DNA of 64,000 nucleotides, taken from the NCBI GenBank assembly GCA_029550865.1, contig JAKPGM010000046.1, positions 18,852 through 82,851 on the forward strand. Direction: 5' to 3'. Below, one piece after another: positions 8,547 to 18,328 of the stretch. Position numbers and translations under genes: made by a program. A model generated the notes under the pieces. That model had not been told where the DNA came from and searched no databases. It saw only the letters and a list, made by a program, of their open reading frames with translations. How positions within the stretch are numbered: the stretch's first letter is position 1; each line of letters begins with the position of its first letter. Source of the DNA: Bacteroidota bacterium. GTDB lineage: Bacteria > Bacteroidota > Bacteroidia > Bacteroidales > DTGW01.

Positions 8547-8551
8547 TAGTC

Positions 8552-9280
8552 TTAGCTGTCCTGCAAGCAAGCCTTATAAGCCTTTACGGTATTTTCGAGA
8601 CCCAGATAAAGGGCATCGGAAATGAGGGCATGTCCTATAGATACTTCGGCTAAAAATGGTATGTTTTGCTTGAGGTATCGAAGGTTTTGCAGGTTCAGGT
8701 CGTGACCAGCGTTCACACCCAGTCCACAACGTTGGGCAACGTTAGCAGCTTCGACGTAGGGAGCAACTGCTTTTTGAGGGTCCAGAGGGTAGGCCGATGC
8801 ATAGGGTTCGGTGTACAATTCAATACGGTCGGCACCTGTTTCGGCAGCAGCTTCCACCATCTTAATCACCGGATCGACAAAAATTGATACGCGAATACCA
8901 TATTTTTTAAACTCTTTTACTACATCGGTGAGAAAGGCTTTGTGAGTTACGGTATCCCAACCCTGATTCGAGGTGATAGCATCGTGTGCATCAGGAACAA
9001 GCGTAACCTGATCAGGAACTACATCGGTTATCAGCTGTATAAATTTCTCGGTAGGATTGCCCTCAATATTAAATTCGGTGGTAATGACTTTTTTTAAATC
9101 ATAAACATCATTGACACAGATATGTCTTCCATCGGGACGTGGGTGAACGGTAATACCATCGGCACCGAATCCCTGAATGCGGATGGCGGCTTCCACAACA
9201 TTTGGTATATTTCCGCCGCGAGAATTGCGTATGGTCGCAATTTTGTTTATATTTACACTTAAATGCGTTTTCATTATCAT
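8552..9280 (-). CDS. pdxJ: pyridoxine 5'-phosphate synthase
   Basis: This 242-residue TIM-barrel enzyme condenses 1-deoxy-D-xylulose 5-phosphate with 3-amino-2-oxopropyl phosphate to make pyridoxine 5'-phosphate in the DXP-dependent vitamin B6 pathway. Motifs are [55 protein letters not shown] and [12 protein letters not shown]. The ATG at 9280 and the one at 9274 are both possible; the second gives MKTHLSVN, which fits the family well. It is followed on the opposite strand by a CBS protein and nadK, an order I recall from other Bacteroidota. Confidence 0.96.
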   Translation of the reverse strand: MIMKTHLSVNINKIATIRNSRGGNIPNVVEAAIRIQGFGADGITVHPRPDGRHICVNDVYDLKKVITTEFNIEGNPTEKFIQLITDVVPDQVTLVPDAHDAITSNQGWDTVTHKAFLTDVVKEFKKYGIRVSIFVDPVIKMVEAAAETGADRIELYTEPYASAYPLDPQKAVAPYVEAANVAQRCGLGVNAGHDLNLQNLRYLKQNIPFLAEVSIGHALISDALYLGLENTVKAYKACLQDS

Positions 9281-9336
9281 TGGATTTCGAAAATAAATAC
9301 TTTTGCAAAGGTATAGAAATACTTAAGATAAAAGGG

Positions 9337-10002
9337 ATGTTTGCCAAAGAAATTATGTCGGATGTTATTCCTGCCCTCCGTACCTCCGATACGGGCTTAA
9401 AAGCCCTATCGTATATGGATATCTTTCGTATTTCGCACATGCCTATTGTCAATAATCTCGAGTTTCTTGGGCTTATATCCGACAAAGACATTTATGACCT
9501 GAACATGGCCGATGAACCACTGGGAAATCATGCCCTGTCATTGCAACGTCCCTATGTACTAGCTAATCAGCATATTTATCAGGTTGTTGAACAGGTGGCC
9601 AGGCTCGATTTGACAGTTATTCCTGTACTTGACGAGAAAAAATACTATCTGGGAGTCATTACCTTGCATTCCCTGGTAAAATATTTTGCCGAATTACTTG
9701 CAGTTAAAAACCCCGGGGCTATCATTGTTCTGGAGCTTAACATGAACGATTATTCGCTGGCTCATATTTCACAAATTGTTGAAAGTAACGATGCTAAGAT
9801 TCTCAGCATGTACATTTCCAGTAGTCCCGATACTACAAAGGTTGATGTGACGCTAAAACTGAACGTCACGGATATGACTTCAATTATTCAAACTTTTAAC
9901 CGCTATAACTATATTATTAAGGCCTCTTTCATGGAAAGTGATGCCATGAATCAACTGCTTGATGATAGATACGAATTGTTTATGCGTTTCTTGAATATTT
10001 AA
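9337..10002 (+). CDS. CBS-domain protein with ACT-like C-terminus
   Basis: This 221-residue protein has two CBS motifs in the first 115 residues (FAKEIMSDVIPALR ... MPIVNNLEFLGLISDKDIYDLN, and YVLANQHIYQVVEQV ... VIPVLDEKKYYLGVIT). A C-terminal domain (about 125-205) resembles an ACT or related regulatory ferredoxin fold. CBS pairs usually sense adenine nucleotides. The frame is open further upstream to 9202, but the ATG at 9337 is the family-like start and avoids overlap with pdxJ. Its position just before nadK suggests a nucleotide-linked regulatory role, which is inference. Confidence 0.85.
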   Translation: MFAKEIMSDVIPALRTSDTGLKALSYMDIFRISHMPIVNNLEFLGLISDKDIYDLNMADEPLGNHALSLQRPYVLANQHIYQVVEQVARLDLTVIPVLDEKKYYLGVITLHSLVKYFAELLAVKNPGAIIVLELNMNDYSLAHISQIVESNDAKILSMYISSSPDTTKVDVTLKLNVTDMTSIIQTFNRYNYIIKASFMESDAMNQLLDDRYELFMRFLNI

Positions 10003-10139
10003 GGCATGAAACAAACCTTTGGAAAAGTTAATCCTGGTAAATGCGAAAATGTTATTACCTGTATGCTTGAAAGAGTGAGGTGCTTATTACTTGTGAGGTC
10101 TATTTTACCATTTCTATATATCTAAAAATTTTTTTATAG

Positions 10140-11018
10140 ATGAAGGTTGCTATTTTTGGACGTCGTATAGATCCTGCCTACAAAGAGGGAATTGATATAT
10201 TTTTCTCGAGCATAAAAAAATATCATCTAAACCTTTATCTACATGAAAAATTTGTAGAACATCTGGCTGGAATGGGGGTGGCTTTATCTTTTGAATATAA
10301 TCTTTTCAGCCAGGCTCAAGATATTACTTCAGATTTTAAACTTTTTTTCAGTCTGGGCGGAGATGGTACCTTATTGGAATCGATTCGGTATGTGCAGGAT
10401 AAAGGGATACCCATTGCAGGGATTAATACGGGACGACTGGGATTTCTGGCTAATATTTCGCAGGATGAGATTGAAGAATCGGTGTCGATGTTGGTAGAGG
10501 GGAAGTATTGTATCGACAGTCGTACTCTGTTGAGTTTTCATTGCGAGAACAATCCTTTTTTTGCATTCCCGTATGCCTTAAATGAGATTACCATACAGAA
10601 ACACGATACTTCGTTGATTTCCATTGAGACAACGATTGATGGAGAGGAAGTGAATCGGTATTGGGCAGATGGGTTGATTCTTTCAACCCCAACGGGTTCC
10701 ACTGCCTATTCGTTGAGTACGGGTGGTCCCATTGTGTCGCCAGATGTTAAGGCTATTATTATTGCCCCTATTGCCTCACATAATCTTTCGGTACGACCGC
10801 TTATTATCCCGCACCATCAAACCATAGGACTACGGGCTTCTTCGCGATCGGGGAAGTACCTGGTAACGCTTGATTCGCAGTCCAAGGTGTTTGACTGTGA
10901 TTACCTGCTCGAAGTTCATCTTGCACCTTTTGAGATTGCTCTCGCCTGTTTGCCCAATCACTCGTTTTTTCAAACTATTCGTAAAAAACTCATGTGGGGG
11001 GTTGATATTCGCAACTAA
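10140..11018 (+). CDS. nadK: NAD kinase
   Basis: This 292-residue enzyme phosphorylates NAD to NADP. It has the GGDG motif (73-76, SLGGDGTLLE), the NAD-binding NTGRLGFLA and NEITIQK elements, and the glycine-rich DGLILSTPTGSTAYSLSTGGP. The length is normal. The 137 bp before it hold no other gene. The frame runs to a stop just before the next gene, whose -7 box lies in the spacer. Confidence 0.97.
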   Translation: MKVAIFGRRIDPAYKEGIDIFFSSIKKYHLNLYLHEKFVEHLAGMGVALSFEYNLFSQAQDITSDFKLFFSLGGDGTLLESIRYVQDKGIPIAGINTGRLGFLANISQDEIEESVSMLVEGKYCIDSRTLLSFHCENNPFFAFPYALNEITIQKHDTSLISIETTIDGEEVNRYWADGLILSTPTGSTAYSLSTGGPIVSPDVKAIIIAPIASHNLSVRPLIIPHHQTIGLRASSRSGKYLVTLDSQSKVFDCDYLLEVHLAPFEIALACLPNHSFFQTIRKKLMWGVDIRN

Positions 11019-11073
11019 TTGCCAACCAAAAATATATTATTTTGTTATTTTTGTAAAGCAAAGCAAAATATCG

Positions 11074-11847
11074 ATGCGTAAATGTCTGATCATATTTTTT
11101 TTATTATTGTTGAGTCATACCGCAATGGCTCAGCGCTGGAAGATCACGCGCTATGAGGCTATTGCAGGGATAGGCTTTGCTAATTATTTTGGCGATATCG
11201 GAGGCACTTCGCCTACTAAAAACAACTTGTTTGGTTTGCGCGATATCAACCTGCTCACGACACGTCCCGCTCTGATGGTAGGTGCAAGATATAAGACTTC
11301 TGAGGTAAATGCCATAAAACTTAATCTTGTACTTCTTATGATTAGTGGTACGGATAAAGGTGGAGATAATGCCTATCGCGGGTACCGTTTTAATACCTTC
11401 GGGCTTGAACATACGCTACAATACGAACATGCTATTATTAAAGAGGAACGACGTCGTTCTTCGTTTGCTATTTATAATCGGCGTGGGTTGCTTAGTACTT
11501 ATTCCAACAAAGGGTTATATGTTTTTGGAGGGTTAGGTGGGATAGTGCATTATACGGGCATTAAACGCAATTCGAGTGACTATGTGCCTCGCATCGATAT
11601 TGTGAAAGATGGATTTCATTATGCTGCAACTGCCCTGGGGGGAGTGATGGTAAAATTGATTTATGATAATCGCTATGCATTCAGTGCAGAAATAGGTCTG
11701 CGGTATGTCTTTTCCGATTACCTTGATGGTTTTTCAACCTCGGTTTCTCGTTTTAATGATATTTACTATTACACCAATTTTAGTATTATTTATCGTATTA
11801 AAACTTCCCGGAAAGGTTATCCTATTCTCTTTAGAAGATATTATTAG
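11074..11847 (+). CDS. DUF6089-like outer-membrane beta-barrel protein
   Basis: This 257-residue protein has a signal peptide ending near TAMAQ (about residue 18). The alternating hydrophobic pattern fits an 8- to 10-stranded outer-membrane barrel. The start of the mature part, YEAIAGIGFANYFGDIGGTS, resembles the DUF6089 family of Bacteroidota. The frame is open back into nadK, but the ATG at 11074 directly precedes the signal peptide. A TAttTTTG box at 11046-11053 is a possible -7 element. The function is not known; a structural or pore role is possible. Confidence 0.8.
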   Translation: MRKCLIIFFLLLLSHTAMAQRWKITRYEAIAGIGFANYFGDIGGTSPTKNNLFGLRDINLLTTRPALMVGARYKTSEVNAIKLNLVLLMISGTDKGGDNAYRGYRFNTFGLEHTLQYEHAIIKEERRRSSFAIYNRRGLLSTYSNKGLYVFGGLGGIVHYTGIKRNSSDYVPRIDIVKDGFHYAATALGGVMVKLIYDNRYAFSAEIGLRYVFSDYLDGFSTSVSRFNDIYYYTNFSIIYRIKTSRKGYPILFRRYY

Positions 11848-11873
11848 CGTATTGGGTTGTTTATTTATAAAAC

Positions 11874-11911
11874 CACGGACAGGTTAAATGCACCTGTCCG
11901 TGATTATTTTT
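11874..11911. terminator. bidirectional terminator between convergent genes
   Basis: A perfect 11-bp stem (11874-11884 with 11892-11902) has a 7-base loop and is followed by ATTATTTTTT. It separates the outer-membrane barrel gene from the convergent cellobiose phosphorylase gene. Confidence 0.88.
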
Positions 11912-14352
11912 TAGCCCATTACCACTTCAACGTGATATGTTTTACCAGCTGGTTGGATGGGAATGAGGTTTCCTTTAAGTTCTTTTCCATCGAGGGTAAT
12001 TTTACTTACACCCTTTTGTACCCCTGAGGGATTTTTTACTTCAATTTGGTAGGTGGCCCCCCTGAATTTTCGGGTAATTGTATATCCTTTCCATTCCGAG
12101 GGGATACAGGGGTCGATAATCAGGCCATCGTAATCGGGCTGTATTCCCAATATGTACTGAGTAATGGCATAAAAGTTCCAGGCAGCTGTACCGGTAAGCC
12201 ATGAATTTTTAGCTTCACCTGGGCGATAAGCGTCCTTGCCTGCTATCATTTGCGAGTATACGTAGGGTTCGGTTTTATGTAAATCGCTGATATCCTCAAG
12301 GTAGGCAGGACAAATTTTCTTGTAGTATTCCCAGGCTCTGTCGCCTCTGCCTATTTTGGTTTCGCCGATCATGATCCAGGGATTGTTATGACAGAAAATA
12401 CCTGCATTTTCTTTATATCCGGCTGGATAACTCGATATTTCGCCATATTCGATGTAATACCGGGAAAAAGCTGGTTGATTGAGCACAATTCCATATTCGC
12501 AATCGAGGTATTTTTTGACCGAGTCGAGCGCTTTGTGACAAAGCCCCTCCTCTTTGCCAATTTCGGCCATGGTACACCATCCTTGCGATTCAATGAATAT
12601 TTTTCCCTCTTCGTTTTCTTTACTACCTACCTTACGTCCATAATAGTCGTAGGCCCGAATAAACCATTCGCCGTCCCAGCCATATTTCTTAACGGCTTCG
12701 ATCATTTTTTCGACATGCGACATTGCGCGTTGGGCTTCTTCGTGTTTACCCAGTTTCTGACACAGTTTTGCATATTCTTTACCGTATACAACGAATAGTC
12801 CAGCAATCATTACCGATTCGGCTTTCGAACCTTCGGTTTTGTTTTCAGTAGTCTGGAACGATTCATCGGGGTTGGTTGAGAAGCAGTTGAGATTAAGGCA
12901 ATCGTTCCAGTCGGCTCGGCCAATAAGGGGTAGACCGTTTGGTCCAAGGTTGTTGATCACATGGTCGAACGATACTTTCAGATGGTCGAACATGGATTTT
13001 GCAATAGCAGGGTTGTTGTCGAAGGGAACCATTTCGTCGAGGATGGAAAAGTCGCCTGTTTCCTTAATATAGCTAATGGTACCCAGAATAAGCCACAGGG
13101 GATCGTCGTTGAAACCGCTGCCAATATCATTGTTGCCACGTTTGGTGAGTGGCTGATATTGGTGGTAACAGCTACCGTCGGGGAACTGGGTGGAGGCAAT
13201 GTCGATGATACGCTCGCGCGCCCGCTCGGGAATTTGATGAACAAAGCCAATGAGATCCTGATTGGAGTCGCGAAAACCCATGCCACGTCCAATGCCCGAT
13301 TCAAAAAATGAGGCCGAACGGGAGAAGTTGAAGGTGATCATGCATTGGTATTGATTCCAGATATTGACCATTCGGTCGAGTTTTTCATCGTGCGAACGGA
13401 CGTTGAAAATACTTAGCAGGTTATCCCAGTACTTTTTCAACTCTGCCAATGCGGCATCGACCTGTTGGGGTGTTTGAAAACGAGCAATGGTTTCTTTGGC
13501 TCGCTTTTTATTGATAACTCCTTTGCTTTCCCATTTTTCTTCCTCGGGATTTTCGACGTATCCCAGCACAAAAATAAGATCTTTACTTTCGCCAGGCTGT
13601 AGGTCTATTTCGAGATAATGAGAGGCAATGGGCGACCAACCATGTGCTTCCGACATTCGCGGTTTGCCTTCAAGCACAGCTTGCGGTTCATCAAAACCAT
13701 TGTATAGGCCAAAGAAGCTCTCCCTATCGGTATCGTATCCCTGAATAGAAACATTTGCAGCTGCATAGTATGCATAGTGATTGCGACGTTCCTTGTATTC
13801 GGTCTTGTGGTAAAGCACCAAACCCTCAATTTCAACTTCGCCCGTGGATAGGTTACGCTGAAAATTTTCCATGTCGGTAGCAGCATTCCAAAGAGCCCAT
13901 TCCACAAATGTGAAAAGTTTCAGCTTTTTGGACGTTGAAGTCTCGTTGGTTAATGTAACTTTATGAACTTCAGCCCATGTTTTCAAGGGGACAAAGAATA
14001 AAACTTTTGCTTTTACGCCATTTTTACTACCGGCAATGATGGTGTAGTTCATGCCATGTCGACATTCGTAGCTGTCGAGGGGAGTTTTTACGGGTTTCCA
14101 GGCGGGCGACCAAATGGTATCGCCGTCTTTGATATAAAAATATCTGCCCCCTGCATCCATGGGTACGTTATTGTACCTGTATCGCAGGATTCGGCGAAAT
14201 TTAGCATCCTTGTAAAAACAGTATCCTCCGCCAAAGTTTGAGATTAGCGAGAAGAAATCTTCCGTGCCCAGATAATTAATCCATGGCCAGGGAGTTTGCG
14301 GATTGGTAATAACATACTCCCTTGATTGATCATCAAAAAATCCATACTTCAT
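11911..14352 (-). CDS. cellobiose phosphorylase (GH94)
   Basis: This 813-residue GH94 enzyme would split cellobiose with phosphate into glucose 1-phosphate and glucose in the cytoplasm, saving ATP in cellulose or beta-glucan breakdown. It has no signal peptide. It matches clostridial cellobiose phosphorylase along its whole length as I recall that family: FGFFDD-type start, [70 protein letters not shown] and [13 protein letters not shown], which holds the catalytic Asp. The length is standard for the subgroup. It lies 20 bp after recJ on the same strand. The strong likeness to Firmicutes enzymes suggests lateral transfer at some time. A cellodextrin specificity is less likely. Confidence 0.93.
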   Translation of the reverse strand: MKYGFFDDQSREYVITNPQTPWPWINYLGTEDFFSLISNFGGGYCFYKDAKFRRILRYRYNNVPMDAGGRYFYIKDGDTIWSPAWKPVKTPLDSYECRHGMNYTIIAGSKNGVKAKVLFFVPLKTWAEVHKVTLTNETSTSKKLKLFTFVEWALWNAATDMENFQRNLSTGEVEIEGLVLYHKTEYKERRNHYAYYAAANVSIQGYDTDRESFFGLYNGFDEPQAVLEGKPRMSEAHGWSPIASHYLEIDLQPGESKDLIFVLGYVENPEEEKWESKGVINKKRAKETIARFQTPQQVDAALAELKKYWDNLLSIFNVRSHDEKLDRMVNIWNQYQCMITFNFSRSASFFESGIGRGMGFRDSNQDLIGFVHQIPERARERIIDIASTQFPDGSCYHQYQPLTKRGNNDIGSGFNDDPLWLILGTISYIKETGDFSILDEMVPFDNNPAIAKSMFDHLKVSFDHVINNLGPNGLPLIGRADWNDCLNLNCFSTNPDESFQTTENKTEGSKAESVMIAGLFVVYGKEYAKLCQKLGKHEEAQRAMSHVEKMIEAVKKYGWDGEWFIRAYDYYGRKVGSKENEEGKIFIESQGWCTMAEIGKEEGLCHKALDSVKKYLDCEYGIVLNQPAFSRYYIEYGEISSYPAGYKENAGIFCHNNPWIMIGETKIGRGDRAWEYYKKICPAYLEDISDLHKTEPYVYSQMIAGKDAYRPGEAKNSWLTGTAAWNFYAITQYILGIQPDYDGLIIDPCIPSEWKGYTITRKFRGATYQIEVKNPSGVQKGVSKITLDGKELKGNLIPIQPAGKTYHVEVVMG

Positions 14353-14372
14353 AGGTGGTGAATTTAAGTTTC

Positions 14373-16142
14373 TCAGTTATTTTGCTTCAATTTTGTCATA
14401 TTGTTTTTAATTTCTGTGATTAATTTTTTGTCTGGCTTAATATCTTTGATTCGCAATTGAATGCTTTTTTGTCCTCTGTATTCGTTTTCTTCGATGCAGT
14501 AGCAAATGTCGAATGGGGTTCCGTTGGCAATTTCGGGGTATAAATGGGCAAGGTTGAATCCAATAGCTGAGTATGGCTTAAAAGGTTCGTCTTCGTGCAG
14601 CAGGTTTAGCTTTAGATGTTCTTTTTGCGAGCCCACCGGTCGACCGGTTCCGTTGTCGACTACGTTTTCGGTAAAAAACACCGGCATCATGTTCTCTGGA
14701 CCAAAGGGCTCAAATTGCTTCAGAATGCGTAAAAATTTTGGAGAAATATCTTTAAGTTTAAGTTCCATATCTATTTCAATAGAGGGAACCAACTGTTCTT
14801 GAAGAATGTTTTCAGTTACAACCTGTTCAAATTGTTTTTGAAAGGCAGCAAAGTTTTCTTTTCGAAGCGTAAGGCCTGCTGCATACATGTGACCTCCAAA
14901 GCTTTCGAGCAAGTGGCTGCAACTCTCAATAGCCCGATACAGATCGAAACCCGGAACCGACCTGGCAGAACCTGTTATGAGTCCGTTGGAGTCGGTAAAA
15001 ACAATGGTGGGCCGATAATAACTTTCGATTAATCGCGAAGCCACAATGCCAATCACACCTTTATGCCAGGTGGGTTTGTATACTACCGTAGTGCGTCGGT
15101 TTTGAAGTTCCTTGTTTGATGCAATCATTTCAAGGGCTTCTCGGGTGATGGTGGCATCGATATTTTTACGCGTATTATTGAAGTCATTAATAAGATCCCC
15201 TTTGTCTAAGGCGACCTTTTCATCTTCGGCTATGAGCAGTTCAACCGATGATTTTCCAGTGTCGATACGACCCGCAGCATTGATGCGTGGTCCTATTTTG
15301 AATACTATGTCATCGATGCAAATATTTTTGCCCTCGATACCGGCAATGGAAATGATAGCCTTGAGTCCACTACGTGGGTTAGTATTTAGTTTTTTAAGCC
15401 CATAATGAGCCAGTATACGGTTTTCACCGGTAATGGGAACGATATCGGATGCTATGCTTACAGCTACAAGGTCTAAAAACTCATATAAATTTTGGGGGTC
15501 GATATTGTTTTTCTGACAATAAGCTTGAAGTAATTTAAATCCAACGCCACAACCTGATAATTCTTTGTAGGGATAGTTGCAATCGGGGCGTTTGGGGTCA
15601 AGGACGGCAACTGCTGCTGGTAATTTATTTCCAGCGGTATGATGGTCGCAGATGATAAAATCTATTCCTTTTTGTTGGGCATAGGCCACTTTTTTAACGG
15701 CTTTAATGCCGCAGTCGAGTGAGATAATCAGCGTTACTCCCTGAAAAGCTGCATGGTCAATCCCCTTAAATGATATACCATATCCTTCGGTGTATCGATC
15801 GGGAATGTAATAAGTAAGGTGAGGGGTAAATTGTTTTAAAAAGCTTAAAAATAAAGAAACGGCTGTGGTTCCGTCGACGTCGTAATCGCCATAAATCATG
15901 ATTTTTTCCTTATTCTTAATAGCCTTTTCCAGACGAATGACGGCAGCCTCCATGTCTTTCATCAGAAAGGGATCGTGTAGGTCGGATAAACTGGGTCGAA
16001 AAAATGTTTTTGCCTGTTCGAAGGTAGTAATTCCCCTTTGTACAAGAAGGTTTGCAACAGGATACTCCACCCCCAAAACTTCCATAATGTGCTTTACTGC
16101 AAAAGGTTGACCTTGTTCTTTGATGATCCAGTTTTTTTCCAT
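14373..16142 (-). CDS. recJ: single-stranded-DNA-specific exonuclease RecJ
   Basis: This 589-residue DHH-family nuclease degrades single-stranded DNA 5' to 3' in RecF-pathway recombination and mismatch repair. The motifs are [16 protein letters not shown] (DYDVDG at 86-91), the SLDCGIKAV Asp, ICDHHTAG (the DHH signature), [13 protein letters not shown], and the DHHA1 part with [15 protein letters not shown] and [14 protein letters not shown]. An OB-fold lies near the C-terminus. The start ATG at 16142 is consistent with the family. A TATCTTTG box on the minus strand at 16179-16186 may be its -7 element. Confidence 0.97.
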   Translation of the reverse strand: MEKNWIIKEQGQPFAVKHIMEVLGVEYPVANLLVQRGITTFEQAKTFFRPSLSDLHDPFLMKDMEAAVIRLEKAIKNKEKIMIYGDYDVDGTTAVSLFLSFLKQFTPHLTYYIPDRYTEGYGISFKGIDHAAFQGVTLIISLDCGIKAVKKVAYAQQKGIDFIICDHHTAGNKLPAAVAVLDPKRPDCNYPYKELSGCGVGFKLLQAYCQKNNIDPQNLYEFLDLVAVSIASDIVPITGENRILAHYGLKKLNTNPRSGLKAIISIAGIEGKNICIDDIVFKIGPRINAAGRIDTGKSSVELLIAEDEKVALDKGDLINDFNNTRKNIDATITREALEMIASNKELQNRRTTVVYKPTWHKGVIGIVASRLIESYYRPTIVFTDSNGLITGSARSVPGFDLYRAIESCSHLLESFGGHMYAAGLTLRKENFAAFQKQFEQVVTENILQEQLVPSIEIDMELKLKDISPKFLRILKQFEPFGPENMMPVFFTENVVDNGTGRPVGSQKEHLKLNLLHEDEPFKPYSAIGFNLAHLYPEIANGTPFDICYCIEENEYRGQKSIQLRIKDIKPDKKLITEIKNNMTKLKQNN

Positions 16143-16406
16143 GCTTGCACAATATCAGGGTGGCAAATTTTGACCTTCCAAAGATACACAATCCGATGGT
16201 TTCGTATATGCTTTCAATGATGATTTTTCGCATGTCAAGATTCATATTGGTGCCTGTAAAAGTAGCAAAGCCCTACCATATCTACTTAAAGTTATTTTTA
16301 CACCTATATGGTCACAGATAGCCATGGATTAAATTTTTTTCATAAATTGGCATGTTGATGAACAATTGGTAAAGAAACGGGTTTTAAAAAAATAAAGGGA
16401 GAGTCT

Positions 16407-17096
16407 ATGCGCATACATATTTTACAGCACGAGTTGTTTGAGGAACCTGGATATATTTTGCAGTGGGCTCAGGAAAGGCATTTTGAAGTGAGCTTTACGC
16501 GGTTTCATATGCTTGAGAGTCTGCCAGATCACAGTGCTTATGATATGCTGGTGATTATGGGTGGTCCAATGAGTGTGCATGACGAGGATAAATACCTGTG
16601 GTTGTCGGGCGAAAAAGAATTTATTCGTCAGGCAATTGCAGCCAATAAAAAGATTGTGGGGGTATGCCTGGGTAGTCAGCTATTGGCACAGGTAATGGGA
16701 TCCAGGGTTTATCGTAATCGTTGGAAAGAAATTGGGTTTTATGATGTGTTTCGAACCGATACCGTACACCCGGTTCTCGAAGGGCTTCCCTCCCAATTTA
16801 CCGCTTTTCATTGGCATGGCGATACCTATGACCTTCCACCAGGGTGTGTGCTGTTATACCGTTCAGAGGCTTGTGAAAATCAGGCCTATATATGGCAAAA
16901 TCGGGTGTTAGGATTACAGTTTCATCTCGAAGTAACCCCCGAATTACTTCATCTTTTTTTGGACAGTGCCGATGAAGAATTACAGGAGAATAGCCCATTT
17001 ATTCAGTCTGCTGCTGAAATGTTGAAAAAAAAGCATATTTTGCCAGAAATCAATGGTATATTGGGGCGAATGATTGATAATTTCATCCGAAATTAA
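16407..17096 (+). CDS. class I glutamine amidotransferase-like protein (GMP synthase-like)
   Basis: This 229-residue protein is a stand-alone class I glutamine amidotransferase domain. VIMGGPMSVHDE is the oxyanion strand, GVCLGSQLLAQVMG carries the nucleophilic Cys, and GLQFHLEVTPE carries the catalytic His and Glu. Proteins of this group are often labelled GMP synthase-like; the acceptor is unknown. The last four residues (FIRN) and the stop are written by the TTTCATCCGAA motif that opens the adjacent repeat, so the original C-terminus may have been replaced. Neighbours give no clue to substrate. Confidence 0.88.
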   Translation: MRIHILQHELFEEPGYILQWAQERHFEVSFTRFHMLESLPDHSAYDMLVIMGGPMSVHDEDKYLWLSGEKEFIRQAIAANKKIVGVCLGSQLLAQVMGSRVYRNRWKEIGFYDVFRTDTVHPVLEGLPSQFTAFHWHGDTYDLPPGCVLLYRSEACENQAYIWQNRVLGLQFHLEVTPELLHLFLDSADEELQENSPFIQSAAEMLKKKHILPEINGILGRMIDNFIRN

Positions 17097-17226
17097 TTTT
17101 AATTTTTTTTTAATGGCCGGATGGAACTCGCATGTGATGAGCTTTCTACACATAGGCAAGTTCGAAACTGATAAATATTTTCATACTCGTTTGTGAATAC
17201 TGCTATACATGCTCGTTTCATCCGAA
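17081..17226 (+). repeat. interspersed TIR element, copy A
   Basis: The core is 105 bp (17119-17223). It starts GGATGGAACTCGCATGT and ends ACATGCTCGTTTCATCC, which are imperfect inverted repeats (13 of 17 match). A leader TTTCATCCGAA plus a T-rich run precedes it from 17081. It shares the first 17 bases and most of the last 45 with copy B at 62979-63083, which has exactly the same length. No open reading frame fits inside. It may be a small non-autonomous element or a structured RNA. Confidence 0.8.
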
Positions 17227-17344
17227 TGTAATTTTTTAATAGGTTAGCATGTTACCTGTCTTTGCCTGCATTGAAAGACATGGCAAAAGATAGCTTTGTG
17301 ATTATGGAGGTTTCTTCGCTGTTTATCGTGTGGTCATAATTTGC

Positions 17345-17375
17345 TTTGTTGTTTCTTTCAAAGGCACTACTTTTG
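17345..17375 (+). promoter_or_regulatory. Bacteroidota-type sigma-A promoter of metA
   Basis: TTTG at 17345-17348 is separated by exactly 19 bp from TACTTTTG at 17368-17375, a full match to the TTTG-N19-21-TAnnTTTG consensus. Transcription would start near 17382, leaving a leader of about 20 bases, too short for a riboswitch. Confidence 0.75.
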
Positions 17376-17401
17376 CATCAATTTTATAAAAATTACGAAC
17401 T

Positions 17402-18319
17402 ATGCCTATTAATGTACCCGACCGACTTCCTGCAATAGATGTTTTGCGGCAAGAGAATATCTTCGTGATGACCGAATCGACGGCTATTCATCAGGATATC
17501 CGTCCTTTACGCATTGCAGTACTCAATCTGATGCCTATCAAGCAGACTACTGAAACTCAGATAATTCGAATGCTTTCGAATTCGCCCCTGCAGATAGAGT
17601 TAGAGCTGGTACATATTGCAAGTCATATTTCGAAGAATACCCCTCAGGAGCACCTTAAAACTTTTTATAAGGATTATCGAGAAATTATGCAGCATAAGTA
17701 CGATGGATTTATCATTACCGGTGCTCCCATCGAACATCTGGAATTTGAAGAGGTTGATTACTGGAAGAACATCCAGGAGATAATGGATTGGACAGTACAC
17801 AATGTAACGTCAACGCTTTTTATATGTTGGGCAGCTCAGGCAGGGTTGTATCATTTTTATGGTATCCCAAAATATAAGTTGCCGGCAAAGATGTTTGGTG
17901 TTTTTGAACATGTTGTTACAGACCCCATGCTTCCACTGGTACGTGGATTCGACGATGTTTTTATGGCACCGCACTCTCGTCATACGGAAGTTAGACGCGA
18001 GGATATAGAAAAAATTCCAGAACTGCAGATAGTAGCATATTCGCGCGAAGCGGGAGTACATATTGTGATGGATCGGGATGGACGAAAGATATTTGTAACT
18101 GGACATTTTGAATACGATCCTCATACATTGCATCAGGAATATGTGCGCGATAAAAACAAGGGTATGGATATCGATATTCCACAAAATTATTTTCTCAACG
18201 ATGATCCCTCTCAACGTCCGGTAGTGACCTGGCGTAGCCATGCCAATCTGTTTTTTTCGAACTGGCTCAACTATTACGTATATCAGAGCACTCCCTACAA
18301 CATTGATTCGATTCAATAG
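17402..18319 (+). CDS. metAA: homoserine O-acetyltransferase (MetA family)
   Basis: This 305-residue enzyme activates homoserine in methionine synthesis. The nucleophile Cys142 (FICWAAQAG) and the His235/Glu237 pair (VTGHFEYD) are in place. Residue 111 is Glu (TGAPIEHLEFEE). In this family Glu at 111 goes with acetyl-CoA use, while succinyl-CoA enzymes such as that of E. coli carry Gly, so I call it an acetyltransferase despite the name MetA. cinA follows after 9 bp. A full-match promoter lies upstream. Confidence 0.95.
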   Translation: MPINVPDRLPAIDVLRQENIFVMTESTAIHQDIRPLRIAVLNLMPIKQTTETQIIRMLSNSPLQIELELVHIASHISKNTPQEHLKTFYKDYREIMQHKYDGFIITGAPIEHLEFEEVDYWKNIQEIMDWTVHNVTSTLFICWAAQAGLYHFYGIPKYKLPAKMFGVFEHVVTDPMLPLVRGFDDVFMAPHSRHTEVRREDIEKIPELQIVAYSREAGVHIVMDRDGRKIFVTGHFEYDPHTLHQEYVRDKNKGMDIDIPQNYFLNDDPSQRPVVTWRSHANLFFSNWLNYYVYQSTPYNIDSIQ

Positions 18320-18328
18320 ATTTTCCAG

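Noticed and set aside
12388..13311. Plus-strand open frames of 77-136 codons opposite the cellobiose phosphorylase gene
   Set aside because: The opposite strand holds a complete GH94 gene; these frames have no recognisable motif.
17224..17401. SAM-type riboswitch upstream of metA
   Set aside because: A full-match promoter leaves a leader of only about 20 bases, and no conserved aptamer pattern was seen.
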